Assembly: GCA_965247735.1 (NCBI GenBank)
Contig: CBDFHN010000002.1
Coordinates: 4,030,001-4,094,000 of the forward strand
Origin: JAOXRU01 sp965247735
GTDB taxonomy: Bacteria > Bacteroidota > Bacteroidia > Flavobacteriales > Flavobacteriaceae
Reading direction: 5' to 3'
Length of the DNA stretch: 64,000 nt
The position numbers were made by a program, and so were the translations under genes. Below the pieces are notes generated by a model that did no database searches, was not told the DNA's origin, and was given only the letters and a program-made list of their open reading frames with translations. Positions 27,347-37,216 of this stretch are shown here, in pieces; position 1 is the first letter of the stretch, and each line of letters begins with the position of its first letter.

Positions 27347-28390
27347 ATGAGAAGAAAGTTAACCTTAAAACAGATTGCAAAGGAGCTAGATGTAGCTGTA
27401 TCAACGGTTTCTAAAGCTTTACGTAATAGCAAAGAGATAAGTTTAGATACACGTCAGAAAATTCAAGCCTTTGCAAAGCTATATAATTATAAACCCAATA
27501 ATATAGCAGTAAGTTTGCAAAATAAAAGAACAAAAAATATAGGAGTGCTTATTCCTGAAATCGTTCATTATTTTTTTACAACTGTTATTAGAGGAATAGA
27601 AAAAGTAGCCAATAAAGAAGGGTATAATGTAATCGTATGTTTATCTAATGAGTCTTTTGATAGGGAGGTTATTAATATGGAGATGCTCGCCAATGGAAGT
27701 ATAGATGGTTTTATCATGTCCTTGTCTAAAGAAACACAATTAAAAAAAGATTACCATCATCTCACGGAAGTCATTAATCAAGGAATGCCTCTGGTGATGT
27801 TTGATAGGGTGGCTAACGATCTGCATTGCGATAAGGTAATTATAGATGATGAAGCAGCTGCTTATATGGCAGTAAAACACTTGCTGGATTCTGGTTGTAA
27901 ACGTATTGCATTAATTACTACTGTAGATTATGTAAGTGTAGGTAAGCTTAGGACCAATGGTTTTAAAGAAGCAATTACTGATGCTGGATTAGAAGTAGAC
28001 GAACAGCTAATCGTTAAAATTGAAGATATTGCACATTGTGCAGATGCTATTGAAACCTTGTTTTCAAGTAATACCTTTGACGGAGTTTTTGCGGTAAATG
28101 AACTTTTTGCAGTTACAGCAATGAAAATAGCTCAGCGTCGCGGTTTTACTATTCCCCATGATATTTCTTTTATTGGTTTTACAGATGGGATGTTGTCAAA
28201 ATTTGCCACACCTACTTTAACAACCGTAGTGCAACATGGTCTTGAAATGGGGAAAACAGCAGCAAGAATGCTTATTGATAAGTTAGAAGAGGTGGAAGAA
28301 GAAGAACGTTATAATACGCAAATCATAAAAGCAACATTGGTGGAAAGAGAATCTACGAAAAAAAACGAAATCACTGACAGAGAACTTTAA
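27347..28390 (+). CDS. LacI-family transcriptional regulator of the maltodextrin locus
   Basis: The 347-residue protein starts with a LacI helix-turn-helix (LTLKQIAKELDVAVSTVSKA, residues 4-23) and the family hinge (YKPNNIAVSLQNKRT, about 50-64), then a periplasmic-binding-protein-like effector domain (IGVLIPEIVHYFFTTVIRGI, DGFIMSLSKETQ, DGVFAVNELFAVTAMKIAQR, ISFIGFTDGMLSKFATPTLT). In flavobacterial maltodextrin loci a LacI regulator commonly takes the place of the Bacteroides SusR. It sits between the divergent susC and mfs arms, beside the palindrome at 27240-27251, so it likely controls both. The effector (maltose or a derivative) is inferred. Confidence 0.93.
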   Translation: MRRKLTLKQIAKELDVAVSTVSKALRNSKEISLDTRQKIQAFAKLYNYKPNNIAVSLQNKRTKNIGVLIPEIVHYFFTTVIRGIEKVANKEGYNVIVCLSNESFDREVINMEMLANGSIDGFIMSLSKETQLKKDYHHLTEVINQGMPLVMFDRVANDLHCDKVIIDDEAAAYMAVKHLLDSGCKRIALITTVDYVSVGKLRTNGFKEAITDAGLEVDEQLIVKIEDIAHCADAIETLFSSNTFDGVFAVNELFAVTAMKIAQRRGFTIPHDISFIGFTDGMLSKFATPTLTTVVQHGLEMGKTAARMLIDKLEEVEEEERYNTQIIKATLVERESTKKNEITDREL

Positions 28391-28532
28391 ATTAAACTGA
28401 GCTATAGTAGGGTTTAATTTTAATTATATATATTTACATCATAATCAAAGCTTATATTTTTACTTCTCAAAAGAAAAGTAAGTTTTGATAAGTCATAGTG
28501 CTTATCGTATTATTAATTAATACGTTATCATA
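28391..28532 (+). promoter_or_regulatory. Leader/promoter region of the MFS-pgmB-GH operon
   Basis: This 142-base gap contains TTATATTTTTACTTCTC (28452-28468), an exact 17-base match to 27162-27178 in the susC control region, and an inverted repeat CGTATTA / TAATACG (28506-28512 and 28518-28524) ending 8 bases before the start codon. No GAAAACGTTTTC-like palindrome and no good TAnnTTTG element were found, so readthrough from lacI is also possible. Confidence 0.4.
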
Positions 28533-29912
28533 ATGAAAAAACGTAAGTTAAGTTTCTGGGAAATTTGGAACATGAGTTTTGGGTTTCTAGGAATACAATT
28601 CGGGTTTGCGCTCCAAGGAGGCTTTATGTCTCGAATTTTTCAAACTTTAGGAGCAGAAAAAGATGCTATACCAATGCTTTGGTTGGCAGCTCCATTAACA
28701 GGTCTTATAATACAACCTATAATAGGATATTTAAGCGATAAAACTTGGCATTCTAGGTTAGGACGCCGTCGACCCTATTTTTTAATAGGAGCTATACTAA
28801 GTTCTATTGCTTTGTTTTTTGTGCCACATTCACCAGCATTGTGGGTAGCAGCAGGATTGCTTTGGGTTTTAGATGCTTCTATTAATATCTCTATGGAGCC
28901 ATTTAGAGCATTGGTTGCAGATAAATTAAATGAATCGCAACGGTCTTATGGTTTTGTAGTGCAAACTTTAGTTATTGGTATTGGTACATGGGTGGCAAGT
29001 AATCTACCCTGGTTTGTATCTACACTAGGAGTTAGTGATGCAGCTGGTCCAGGTATAATTCCAATGTCGGTAAAAGTGGCATTTGCAATTGGAGCCTTGG
29101 TATTTATCATTAGTATCTTGTATACTATTTTTACAACTTCCGAATACCCTCCTGAAGATATGGAGGAATTTAGAAAATTACAAGAAGAAGGTAAGAGTTC
29201 TTTTGTAAAAGATATTATTGAGAATATCGGAAAGATGCCAATAACAATGAAAAAACTTGGAATTGTTCAGTTTTTTAGCTGGTTTGCTTTCTTTACCATG
29301 TGGAGTATGGCTACCCCAGCATTAACAGAACATGTTTTTAATGCGCCTGCTCCTGTAGTATCCAGCTATAATATGGATGTGCCAATGGAGGCAGAAGCAT
29401 TTCAGATAGCAAACACCAAATTTCAAAAAGCAGCCAATGAAGTTGGAGCTTACATGGGTAATTATGGGCTGTCATCAATGGTTTTTGCATTGTTGTTGAC
29501 TTTTTATACCGCAAAAAGAAGAATCAATAGAAAGTATGTACACTTATTTTCACTGATCTTAGGAGGTATTGGTTTTATGATGATGTATTATGTGCCATCT
29601 CCAGATTGGTTAATGTTAGCTTTTGTGTTAATAGGAATTTCATGGGGAAGTATATTATCTATGCCATATGCTATGCTGTCTAGTGCTATAGATCCCAAAA
29701 AGATGGGATTGTTTATGGGGATTTTCAATATGTTTATTGTCTTCCCGCAAATAATAGCAGCTTTAGGTGGTGTTAATTTTGCCTATAAATTGCTTGGTGA
29801 TGAAGCTATAAATGCAATGACAGTTGCTGGAATAAGTCTAATTATTGGTGGACTAGCAAACTTACTTATTACCAATAAAAACGCAATTACATATCAACAT
29901 ATAGAAGAATAA
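28533..29912 (+). CDS. MFS sugar transporter, likely maltose importer of the inner membrane
   Basis: This 459-residue protein has about twelve hydrophobic helices. Its first part, SFWEIWNMSFGFLGIQFGFA, together with IIGYLSDKTWHSRLGRRRPY (cytoplasmic loop 2-3, GRRRPY) is typical of the GPH/sucrose-maltose transporter group of the major facilitator superfamily. GRRRPYF also occurs in plant sucrose transporters. An internal hydrophilic segment (about 290-320) lies between helices 6 and 7. It heads the rightward operon; pgmB starts within its stop codon (TAATG). Its neighbours, maltose phosphorylase and beta-phosphoglucomutase, suggest proton-coupled uptake of maltose. Confidence 0.9.
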   Translation: MKKRKLSFWEIWNMSFGFLGIQFGFALQGGFMSRIFQTLGAEKDAIPMLWLAAPLTGLIIQPIIGYLSDKTWHSRLGRRRPYFLIGAILSSIALFFVPHSPALWVAAGLLWVLDASINISMEPFRALVADKLNESQRSYGFVVQTLVIGIGTWVASNLPWFVSTLGVSDAAGPGIIPMSVKVAFAIGALVFIISILYTIFTTSEYPPEDMEEFRKLQEEGKSSFVKDIIENIGKMPITMKKLGIVQFFSWFAFFTMWSMATPALTEHVFNAPAPVVSSYNMDVPMEAEAFQIANTKFQKAANEVGAYMGNYGLSSMVFALLLTFYTAKRRINRKYVHLFSLILGGIGFMMMYYVPSPDWLMLAFVLIGISWGSILSMPYAMLSSAIDPKKMGLFMGIFNMFIVFPQIIAALGGVNFAYKLLGDEAINAMTVAGISLIIGGLANLLITNKNAITYQHIEE

Positions 29913-30574
29913 TGCTTTTGAAAGGATTTATATTTGATTTAGACGGTGTCATAGTAGATACCGCTAAATATCACTATTTGGCATGGAGAAAAATGGCAAA
30001 TGAGTTGGGTTTTGATATTACAGAAGATCAAAACGAAAAATTAAAAGGAGTAAGTAGAGAGGCATCATTAAAACTGATTCTCTCTTGGGGAAATGTAGCA
30101 TTAGAAGCTGTTGATTTTAAAAGGTTGATGGCAGAAAAAAACGAAAATTATCTATCATTTATAGCAGGGATGACATCAGGAAATATACTTCCAGATGTGC
30201 CAAAGGTTTTAGAATGGTTAAAAGAAAAAACATATCCAGTAGCACTGGGTTCTGCAAGTAAAAATGCAAGAAGCATATTGGATATAACAGCAGCTAGGCA
30301 TTTTTTTGATGCTATAGTTGATGGTAATGATGTAAAAGAAGCAAAACCAGATCCTGAGGTTTTTTTGGAAGCAGCAAAGCAATTGAATGTAGTAGCCAAT
30401 AACTGTATCGTTTTTGAAGATTCGGTTGCCGGTGTTACTGCAGCAAATGCAGCAGGAATGATTTCTATTGGTATAGGGAATAAAGATGTTTTAGGACATG
30501 CAGATTATGTTTTTAAAGATTTCACCAAAATAGGAATAGGATTTTTAGAAGAATTAGTGACAATTGAAAAATAA
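29912..30574 (+). CDS. pgmB: Beta-phosphoglucomutase (HAD superfamily)
   Basis: The 220-residue protein begins with the HAD motif FDLDGVIVDT (nucleophile Asp9, general acid/base Asp11). It has a cap domain (about 16-90), LGSASKNARSILD for motif II (about 111 on), KAKPDPEVFLEAA-like motif III (KEAKPDPEVF, Lys near 147) and EDSVAGVTAANAAGM for motif IV. The enzyme converts beta-glucose-1-phosphate to glucose-6-phosphate through a beta-glucose-1,6-bisphosphate intermediate. It directly follows the transporter and precedes GH65 maltose phosphorylase, whose product is its substrate, so the three form one cytoplasmic pathway. Confidence 0.95.
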   Translation: MLLKGFIFDLDGVIVDTAKYHYLAWRKMANELGFDITEDQNEKLKGVSREASLKLILSWGNVALEAVDFKRLMAEKNENYLSFIAGMTSGNILPDVPKVLEWLKEKTYPVALGSASKNARSILDITAARHFFDAIVDGNDVKEAKPDPEVFLEAAKQLNVVANNCIVFEDSVAGVTAANAAGMISIGIGNKDVLGHADYVFKDFTKIGIGFLEELVTIEK

Positions 30575-30576
30575 AA

Positions 30577-32880
30577 ATGAATCAAGATTATATACAACCA
30601 AATAGTTGGTCAATCATAGAAGAAGGTTTTGATGCAGAACGTGTAAGATCTTCGGAAAGCCTTTTTAGTATTGGAAATGGAGCCATGGGGCAACGTGCCA
30701 ATTTTGAAGAACAGTATTCTGGAGCAACATTTCAAGGAAGTTATATTGCTGGGGTATATTACCCAGATAAGACCAAAGTTGGATGGTGGAAAAATGGGTA
30801 TCCAGAGTATTTCGCAAAAGTATTAAATGCACCCAATTGGATAGGAATTGATGTTTATGTAAATGAGGAAAAATTAGATTTATTTACCTGTAATGAGGTA
30901 AAATATTTTTCTCGCGAACTAAATATGAAAGAAGGCTGGTACCTAAGAACTTTTGAGGCTACCTTGAAAAACGGAGTGTCGATAAAGGTGTCTGCAAAAC
31001 GTTTTCTAAGTATTGCTATTGAAGAGTTGGGGGCAATAGCGTACACGGTTACTCCTATAAATACTGATGCAATTATTGGTTTAGAACCTTATCTAAATGC
31101 TGGTATCGCTAATGAGGATACCAATTGGGATGATAAGTTTTGGGATGTGCAAGAAGTTTTGCATTCAGATGGACAAGCATTTATTAATGCTCGTACCATG
31201 AAAACAGAATTTAATGCATGTACATTTATGCAATCTCAGTTATTTGTTGATGGAAAACAAGTTGTTATTCCTGCTGAGGTAAAAACTTCGGATGCAAAAA
31301 TTGGGTTTAATTATGAGCAAAAGGTAGCTAAAGGAAGTACATTTTCAGTTCATAAATATGGAGGTTATGTCGTCGATAGAAAGTATGCTAAAGAAACATT
31401 GAAGAAGACGGCTAAATCAATATTAGATTCTGCAATAAAAGAAGGTTTTTCTAAATTATTAGCAGAGCAAAAAGAAGAATGGAGTAAAATATGGAAAACT
31501 GCTGATATTACTATCGATGGTGATGTAAAAGCCCAACAAGGAATTAGATTCAATATTTTTCATCTAAATCAAACCTATCTTGGAAATGATAGTAGTTTGA
31601 ATATTGGGCCGAAAGGGTTTACTGGAGAGAAGTATGGAGGTAGTACTTATTGGGATACGGAGGCGTATTGCTTACCATTTTATATGGCGACAAAAAATCA
31701 AGAGGTTGCCAGGAATTTACTTTCCTACAGATACAAGCATTTAGAAAAAGCTATTGAAAATGCCGAAAAACTAGGCTTTAAAAAGGGAGCTGCTCTGTAT
31801 CCAATGGTAACGATGAATGGCGAAGAATGCCATAACGAATGGGAGATTACTTTTGAAGAAATTCATAGAAATGGAGCAATAGCATATGCTATCCATAATT
31901 ATGTAAGATATACTGGCGATTTTAGTTATGTGCAAGAAATGGGGATGGAAGTTCTCATTGGAATTGCTCGTTTTTGGCAGCAACGTGCTACTTTTTCAGC
32001 TAATAAAAATCAATATGTGATTTTAGGAGTAACTGGTCCTAACGAGTATGAGAATAATGTGAATAATAACTGGTATACCAATTATTTGGCAAAATGGTGT
32101 CTTACCTATGCTGCCGAACTTATGACTACATTACAAGACTCGTTTCCTGAAGATTATAATAGAATTGTAGTAAAAACAAATTTTATAGCAGAAGAAAAAG
32201 ATACTTGGTTAACAGTTTCTAACCAGATGTATTTACCTTATTCAGAAAAAGAAAAAGTGTATTTGCAACAAGATGGTTTTTTAGATAAAGAATTGATAAG
32301 TGCTAAAGATTTAGAGTCTTCAGAAAGACCAATCAATCAAAAGTGGAGTTGGGATAGAATTTTGCGTTCTCCTTATATAAAACAGGCAGATATATTACAA
32401 GGTTTTTATTTCTTTGAAGAGGCTTTTACTAAAGAGGAGCTAGAACAGCATTTCGATTTTTATGAGCCCTTTACTGTTCATGAGTCTTCCCTTTCACCTT
32501 GTGTACATTGTATACAGGCTGCTTCATTGGGACGTATGACTCAGGCCTATTCTTTTTACCTTAGAACTTCTCGTTTAGATTTAGATGATTATAATAACGA
32601 AGTAGAAGAAGGATTACATATAACATCAATGGCTGGTACTTGGATGAGTATTGTTGAGGGTTTTGGTGGAATGCGAGTTAAAGATGGAAAGTTGTCTTTT
32701 ACAACTCAAATACCAGAACAATGGGAAGGTTACTCTTTTAAAGTTAACTTTAGAAATCAAATTGTAAAAATAGAAGTAACGCATCACGAAACTATAATTA
32801 CTGTGGATGGTACTACTAATTTAGATGTTATTTTAAACGGAATGATAAAAACGGTTGCTCCAAAACAGACTTTGGTTTAG
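30577..32880 (+). CDS. Maltose phosphorylase (GH65)
   Basis: The 767-residue protein has the GH65 layout: an N-terminal beta-sandwich (about 1-270), an (alpha/alpha)6 barrel (about 310-690) and a C-terminal small beta-sheet. The catalytic acid is Glu490 in TGPNEYENN, equal to Glu487 of the Lactobacillus brevis enzyme. WDTEAYCLPFY, NGEECHNEWEITFEEIHRNG and the phosphate-binding loop HESSLSPCVH are also present. It should split maltose with phosphate to glucose and beta-glucose-1-phosphate. Kojibiose and trehalose phosphorylases are in the same family, but the starch-locus context favours maltose. No signal peptide, so cytoplasmic. It starts 2 bases after pgmB. Confidence 0.93.
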   Translation: MNQDYIQPNSWSIIEEGFDAERVRSSESLFSIGNGAMGQRANFEEQYSGATFQGSYIAGVYYPDKTKVGWWKNGYPEYFAKVLNAPNWIGIDVYVNEEKLDLFTCNEVKYFSRELNMKEGWYLRTFEATLKNGVSIKVSAKRFLSIAIEELGAIAYTVTPINTDAIIGLEPYLNAGIANEDTNWDDKFWDVQEVLHSDGQAFINARTMKTEFNACTFMQSQLFVDGKQVVIPAEVKTSDAKIGFNYEQKVAKGSTFSVHKYGGYVVDRKYAKETLKKTAKSILDSAIKEGFSKLLAEQKEEWSKIWKTADITIDGDVKAQQGIRFNIFHLNQTYLGNDSSLNIGPKGFTGEKYGGSTYWDTEAYCLPFYMATKNQEVARNLLSYRYKHLEKAIENAEKLGFKKGAALYPMVTMNGEECHNEWEITFEEIHRNGAIAYAIHNYVRYTGDFSYVQEMGMEVLIGIARFWQQRATFSANKNQYVILGVTGPNEYENNVNNNWYTNYLAKWCLTYAAELMTTLQDSFPEDYNRIVVKTNFIAEEKDTWLTVSNQMYLPYSEKEKVYLQQDGFLDKELISAKDLESSERPINQKWSWDRILRSPYIKQADILQGFYFFEEAFTKEELEQHFDFYEPFTVHESSLSPCVHCIQAASLGRMTQAYSFYLRTSRLDLDDYNNEVEEGLHITSMAGTWMSIVEGFGGMRVKDGKLSFTTQIPEQWEGYSFKVNFRNQIVKIEVTHHETIITVDGTTNLDVILNGMIKTVAPKQTLV

Positions 32881-32899
32881 TCCCCTAATAAAAATAAAA

Positions 32900-34735
32900 A
32901 TGAAAAACACAATACTCTTTTTAGTAAGTATAAGCTTCTTTTTTGGACATGCACAATTGCAAAAAGTAGAACCTCCATTTTGGTGGAAAGACATGAAAAC
33001 ACCTGAATTGCAATTAATGTTGTACGGTGATAATATTGCCAATTATTCTTTTGAAATGGAAGGAGTAGCTATTATTGGTATTCAGAAAACTGCAAATTCT
33101 AATTACTTGTTTGTAACACTAGATGCTACTAGTTTAACAAAAGACAGTTATGATATTGTACTTAGAAAAGGGAAGAAGAAAGTCAGTACTTATCAATATG
33201 AAGTAAAAGATAGGAGAGCCAAATCTGCATTAAGAAAAGGTTTTGATGCCTCTGATGCCATGTATTTGTTAATGCCCGACCGTTTTGCTAATGGTAACCC
33301 TAAAAATGATTCGCATAAAAGCGTGACTGAAAAAGCAAATAGAACTGAACCAGGAGGGAGACATGGTGGTGATATACAAGGTATCATAAATCATTTGGAT
33401 TATATAAAAGAATTGGGAATGACAACCATTTGGAGTACTCCAATGTTAGAAGATAATGACGAAACATATTCTTACCATACCTATGCACAATCTGATGTGT
33501 ATAAGATAGATCCTCGTTATGGAACTAATGATGAATATAAGAAATTATCTTCCGAGTTGCATCAAAGAGATATGAAGTTAGTAATGGATTATGTAACCAA
33601 CCATTGGGGAGCAGAACATTGGATGATAAAAGACTTACCAACTTACGATTGGATTCATCAGTTTCCTGGTTATGCCAATTCTAATTATAGAATGTCTACC
33701 CAATACGATCCTAATTATTCAGAAAGAGATAAAAAATACTGTGTAGATGGATGGTTTGTAAAAACCATGCCCGATCTAAATCAAAGTAATCCTTTGGTCT
33801 TAAAATACCTAACACAAAATGCTGTTTGGTGGATAGAATTTGCAGATTTAGACGGATTTAGAGTAGATACCTATTCCTATAACGATAAGGAAGCAATTGC
33901 CAAATGGACTAAAGATATTATGATCGAATATCCGTATTTTAATATTGTAGGTGAAGTTTGGTTGCACGATCAGGCACAGATATCATATTGGCAAAAAGAT
34001 AGTAAAATAGGAGCTTTACAAGATTATAACTCCAATTGTCCTAGTGTTATGGATTTTACATTGCACGATGCTATAGGGACTGTTTTTAATGAAGATAATG
34101 CCAATTGGAATGATGGAATGATAAAAGTATATGAGAATTTTGTGAATGATTTCTTGTATCCAGACATTAATAATATATTGGTTTTTGCAGAAAATCATGA
34201 TACAGCACGATTAAATCATATATATCCTTCTTTTGAGAAGTATAAAATGACAATGACACTTATTGCAACCGTTCGTGGTATTCCGCAATTGTATTATGGA
34301 AGCGAAATAGCAATGGCTGGTGATAAAGGAAAAGGTGATGCTGCTATTAGACAAGATTTTCCAGGAGGATGGAAAGGTGATACTAATAATGCTTTTACGG
34401 CTTCAGGAAGATCTCTAAAACAACAAGAGTATTTTGATTTTACAGCTAAACTTTTTCAATGGAGAAAACAAAAAAAGGTAATCCATTCGGGAAAAACAAT
34501 GCATTTTTTACCTGAAAATAATGTGTATGTATATTTCAGATATAATGATTTGGAAACCGTTATGGTCGTGATTAATAACAATCCAAATGAACAAGACTTA
34601 AACTTAAGTCGTTTTGCAGAACGAATCAATAAGGTGGCATCAGCAAGAGAAATACATACAGGTAAAGAGGTTTCTTTAAAAGGAAATATATCAGTTCAAG
34701 GGAAAAGCACCATGGTTTTAGAGTTTAAAAATTAA
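32900..34735 (+). CDS. susA: SusA-like GH13 neopullulanase/cyclomaltodextrinase, periplasmic
   Basis: The start at 32900 gives a clean signal peptide (MKNTILFLVSISFFFGHAQ) 19 bases past the GH65 stop; an upstream ATG at 32855 inside GH65 would put 15 residues before it and is rejected. The 611-residue protein has an N-terminal cyclomaltodextrinase-type beta domain (about 20-110, VEPPFWWKDMKTPELQLMLY), a GH13 barrel and a small C-terminal beta domain. Catalytic residues are Asp323 (DGFRVD), Glu352 (GEVW) and Asp434 (ENHD). In Bacteroides, SusA degrades imported maltooligosaccharides in the periplasm. The lack of a lipobox fits a soluble periplasmic enzyme. Confidence 0.92.
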   Translation: MKNTILFLVSISFFFGHAQLQKVEPPFWWKDMKTPELQLMLYGDNIANYSFEMEGVAIIGIQKTANSNYLFVTLDATSLTKDSYDIVLRKGKKKVSTYQYEVKDRRAKSALRKGFDASDAMYLLMPDRFANGNPKNDSHKSVTEKANRTEPGGRHGGDIQGIINHLDYIKELGMTTIWSTPMLEDNDETYSYHTYAQSDVYKIDPRYGTNDEYKKLSSELHQRDMKLVMDYVTNHWGAEHWMIKDLPTYDWIHQFPGYANSNYRMSTQYDPNYSERDKKYCVDGWFVKTMPDLNQSNPLVLKYLTQNAVWWIEFADLDGFRVDTYSYNDKEAIAKWTKDIMIEYPYFNIVGEVWLHDQAQISYWQKDSKIGALQDYNSNCPSVMDFTLHDAIGTVFNEDNANWNDGMIKVYENFVNDFLYPDINNILVFAENHDTARLNHIYPSFEKYKMTMTLIATVRGIPQLYYGSEIAMAGDKGKGDAAIRQDFPGGWKGDTNNAFTASGRSLKQQEYFDFTAKLFQWRKQKKVIHSGKTMHFLPENNVYVYFRYNDLETVMVVINNNPNEQDLNLSRFAERINKVASAREIHTGKEVSLKGNISVQGKSTMVLEFKN

Positions 34736-34738
34736 CAA

Positions 34739-37150
34739 ATGTTTTTAACCAATTGTATTAAGAAATCTTACAGTTTTGTCTTGTTTTTTGCCTTAGTTAC
34801 GGGTGTAACTATTGCGCAAAACTCACAACGAATATATAAAGGTGTTGTAGATAATGGAAGTTCGTTATCTATAATGGTTAATGATGGGGTCTATGCGATT
34901 ACACCATATACAGACCAGATTATAGAAACTGCTTTTGTGCCTAATGACGAAGTAAATAAAATAAAATCTCATGCGGTAGTGCTGTCACCAACTGAAGTTA
35001 GTACGAGTTTAGTAGATGAGGCAAAAGAACTTTTGTATAAAACGTCAGGAATTGAAGTTAGGATAACTAAAAAACCTTTTCAGATCTCGTATTGGTATAA
35101 CAACGGTCTTATAATTGCAGAAAACAACGGTTATGTAAAGGCTAAAGACGAAGAAGATGGCAAACAGTACGAGAAATTAGTTTTTAAAATTGATAGTGAT
35201 GAGGTTTTGTATGGTGCAGGGGCAAGAGCGCTGGGGATGAATAGAAGAGGGCATAAGTTGCAATTGTATAATAGGGCACATTATGGGTATGAAACACATT
35301 CGGAACTCATGAATTTTACCATGCCATTGGTGATGTCTTCCAAAAAATATGCACTTCATTTTGATAATGCTCCAATTGGATATTTAGATCTAGATAGTAA
35401 AAAAGAAAATAGGTTAACATATGCTGCTATCTCTGGAAGAAAAGTGTATCAGGTTATTGTAGGTGATTCTTGGGTAGAATTAGTTAATAACTATACCAAT
35501 TTAACAGGGAAGCAGCCGTTGCCGCCACGTTGGGCTTTGGGTAATTTTGCTAGTAGATTTGGGTACCATTCAGAAAAAGAAGCAAGAGCGGTAGTCGATA
35601 AATTTCAGAAAGAAAAAATACCTTTAGATGCTATTGTTTTGGACTTGTATTGGTTTGGAAAAGAGATTAAAGGTACAATGGGGAATTTAGAGTTTGATAA
35701 AGATTCTTTTCCTAATCCTAAAAAAATGATTGCTGATTTTACTAAAAAAGGAGTAAAAACAGTTTTAATTACGGAACCTTTTGTATTGACTACTTCTAAG
35801 AAGTGGAAAGAAGCTGTGGCAAAACAGGTACTTGCAAAAGATTCTTTAGGCAAACCATTTGTATATGATTTTTACTTTGGAAACACAGGATTAATTGATG
35901 TTTATAAACCAGAAGGAAAACAGTGGTTTTGGGATACTTATGTACGATTAAAAAAACTTGGTGTTGCTGGATGGTGGGGAGATTTAGGAGAGCCAGAAGT
36001 GCATCCTTCTGCATTGATACACGAAACTGGTACCGCAGATGAGGTACATAATATTTATGGTCACGATTGGGCAAGGTTGTTGTACGAAGGCTATCAGAAA
36101 GAATATGCCACAGAACGCCCTTTTATTTTAATGAGAGCGGGTTATTCGGGATCACAACATTTTGGAATGATTCCTTGGTCTGGAGATGTTAATAGAACTT
36201 GGGGAGGACTACAATCGCAACCAGAAATTGCATTGCAAATGGGAATGCAAGGAATGGGATATATGCATTCGGATTTAGGTGGTTTTGCTGGTGATACGCA
36301 GGATGATGAATTGTATGTACGATGGTTGCAATATGGTGTTTTTCAGCCTGTATTTAGACCTCACGGACAAGAAGAAGTGGCTTCCGAAGCTATTTTTAAA
36401 ACGGATGAGACAAAGGAGTTGGCTAAAAAAGCAATTCAGCTTCGCTATCAGCTATTGCCATATAATTATACTCTAGCTTATAAAAACAGTCGTTTTGGGA
36501 CGCCGTTAATGCGACCAATTTTCTTTGAAGATACTACTATTGATAGTTTGGTGTCCTATAGCAAATCCTATTTTTGGGGAGACGATTTTCTGGTAAGCCC
36601 AGTATTGGAAGCAGGATTAAAATCTCAAGAAGTGTATTTTCCTGCTCAAAATAATTGGTACGATTTTTATACTGATAAGAAATTCATAGGTGGAAATTAT
36701 CAGCAAGTAGCTTTAAAAAAAGAAAATATTCCTACTTACGTTAGGGGAGGTGCTTTTATTCCAATGATTAAGACGATACAAAGTACTGAATCGTATGATT
36801 TAGCTAGTTTTGATTTGCATTATTATAATGATACTCAAGTAAAGAAAAGCAACGGAAATCTCTATCATGATGATGGATTGACTTCTGATGCTTTTAATCA
36901 GGGGAAATACGAGCTGCTTAATTTTAATGCAGAACAAAGAAGCAAATCATTAACTATTAAAATTTCTGATGCATCAGGAAAGCAATTTTCAGGTATAGAT
37001 AAAACAATTACGCTTGTGGTTCATAATATACATAAGAAGCCAAAAAGAGTAAAAAAGTACTCCTATAGCTATCATTCAGAAAACAAAACACTTCATATTC
37101 CTGTTCGTATTACTGCTGATGGAAAAGTTGAGGTGAAAATTAAATTTTAA
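34739..37150 (+). CDS. GH31 alpha-glucosidase, periplasmic
   Basis: This 803-residue protein has a signal peptide (FVLFFALVTGVTIAQ), an N-terminal galactose-mutarotase-like domain (about 40-230), a GH31 barrel (about 245-600) and C-terminal beta domains. The nucleophile is Asp415 in WWGDLGEPE and the acid/base is Asp483 in SGDVNRTW. ALGNFASRFGYHSEKEARAV starts the barrel and HSDLGGFAG is also typical. It should release glucose from the non-reducing ends of maltooligosaccharides. In Bacteroides the same task is done by SusB (GH97), so this locus uses a different family. It starts 3 bases after susA and is translated as part of the same operon. Confidence 0.92.
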   Translation: MFLTNCIKKSYSFVLFFALVTGVTIAQNSQRIYKGVVDNGSSLSIMVNDGVYAITPYTDQIIETAFVPNDEVNKIKSHAVVLSPTEVSTSLVDEAKELLYKTSGIEVRITKKPFQISYWYNNGLIIAENNGYVKAKDEEDGKQYEKLVFKIDSDEVLYGAGARALGMNRRGHKLQLYNRAHYGYETHSELMNFTMPLVMSSKKYALHFDNAPIGYLDLDSKKENRLTYAAISGRKVYQVIVGDSWVELVNNYTNLTGKQPLPPRWALGNFASRFGYHSEKEARAVVDKFQKEKIPLDAIVLDLYWFGKEIKGTMGNLEFDKDSFPNPKKMIADFTKKGVKTVLITEPFVLTTSKKWKEAVAKQVLAKDSLGKPFVYDFYFGNTGLIDVYKPEGKQWFWDTYVRLKKLGVAGWWGDLGEPEVHPSALIHETGTADEVHNIYGHDWARLLYEGYQKEYATERPFILMRAGYSGSQHFGMIPWSGDVNRTWGGLQSQPEIALQMGMQGMGYMHSDLGGFAGDTQDDELYVRWLQYGVFQPVFRPHGQEEVASEAIFKTDETKELAKKAIQLRYQLLPYNYTLAYKNSRFGTPLMRPIFFEDTTIDSLVSYSKSYFWGDDFLVSPVLEAGLKSQEVYFPAQNNWYDFYTDKKFIGGNYQQVALKKENIPTYVRGGAFIPMIKTIQSTESYDLASFDLHYYNDTQVKKSNGNLYHDDGLTSDAFNQGKYELLNFNAEQRSKSLTIKISDASGKQFSGIDKTITLVVHNIHKKPKRVKKYSYSYHSENKTLHIPVRITADGKVEVKIKF

Positions 37151-37216
37151 AATTAACTAACAACTATACTGCTAATCATTTGTGTGTAATGAATGGTTAT
37201 AAAAACAAAAAAAGAT

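Noticed and set aside
32855..32899. Earlier ATG for the SusA-like gene
   Set aside because: It would overlap the GH65 gene and put 15 residues before a clean signal peptide that starts at 32900.
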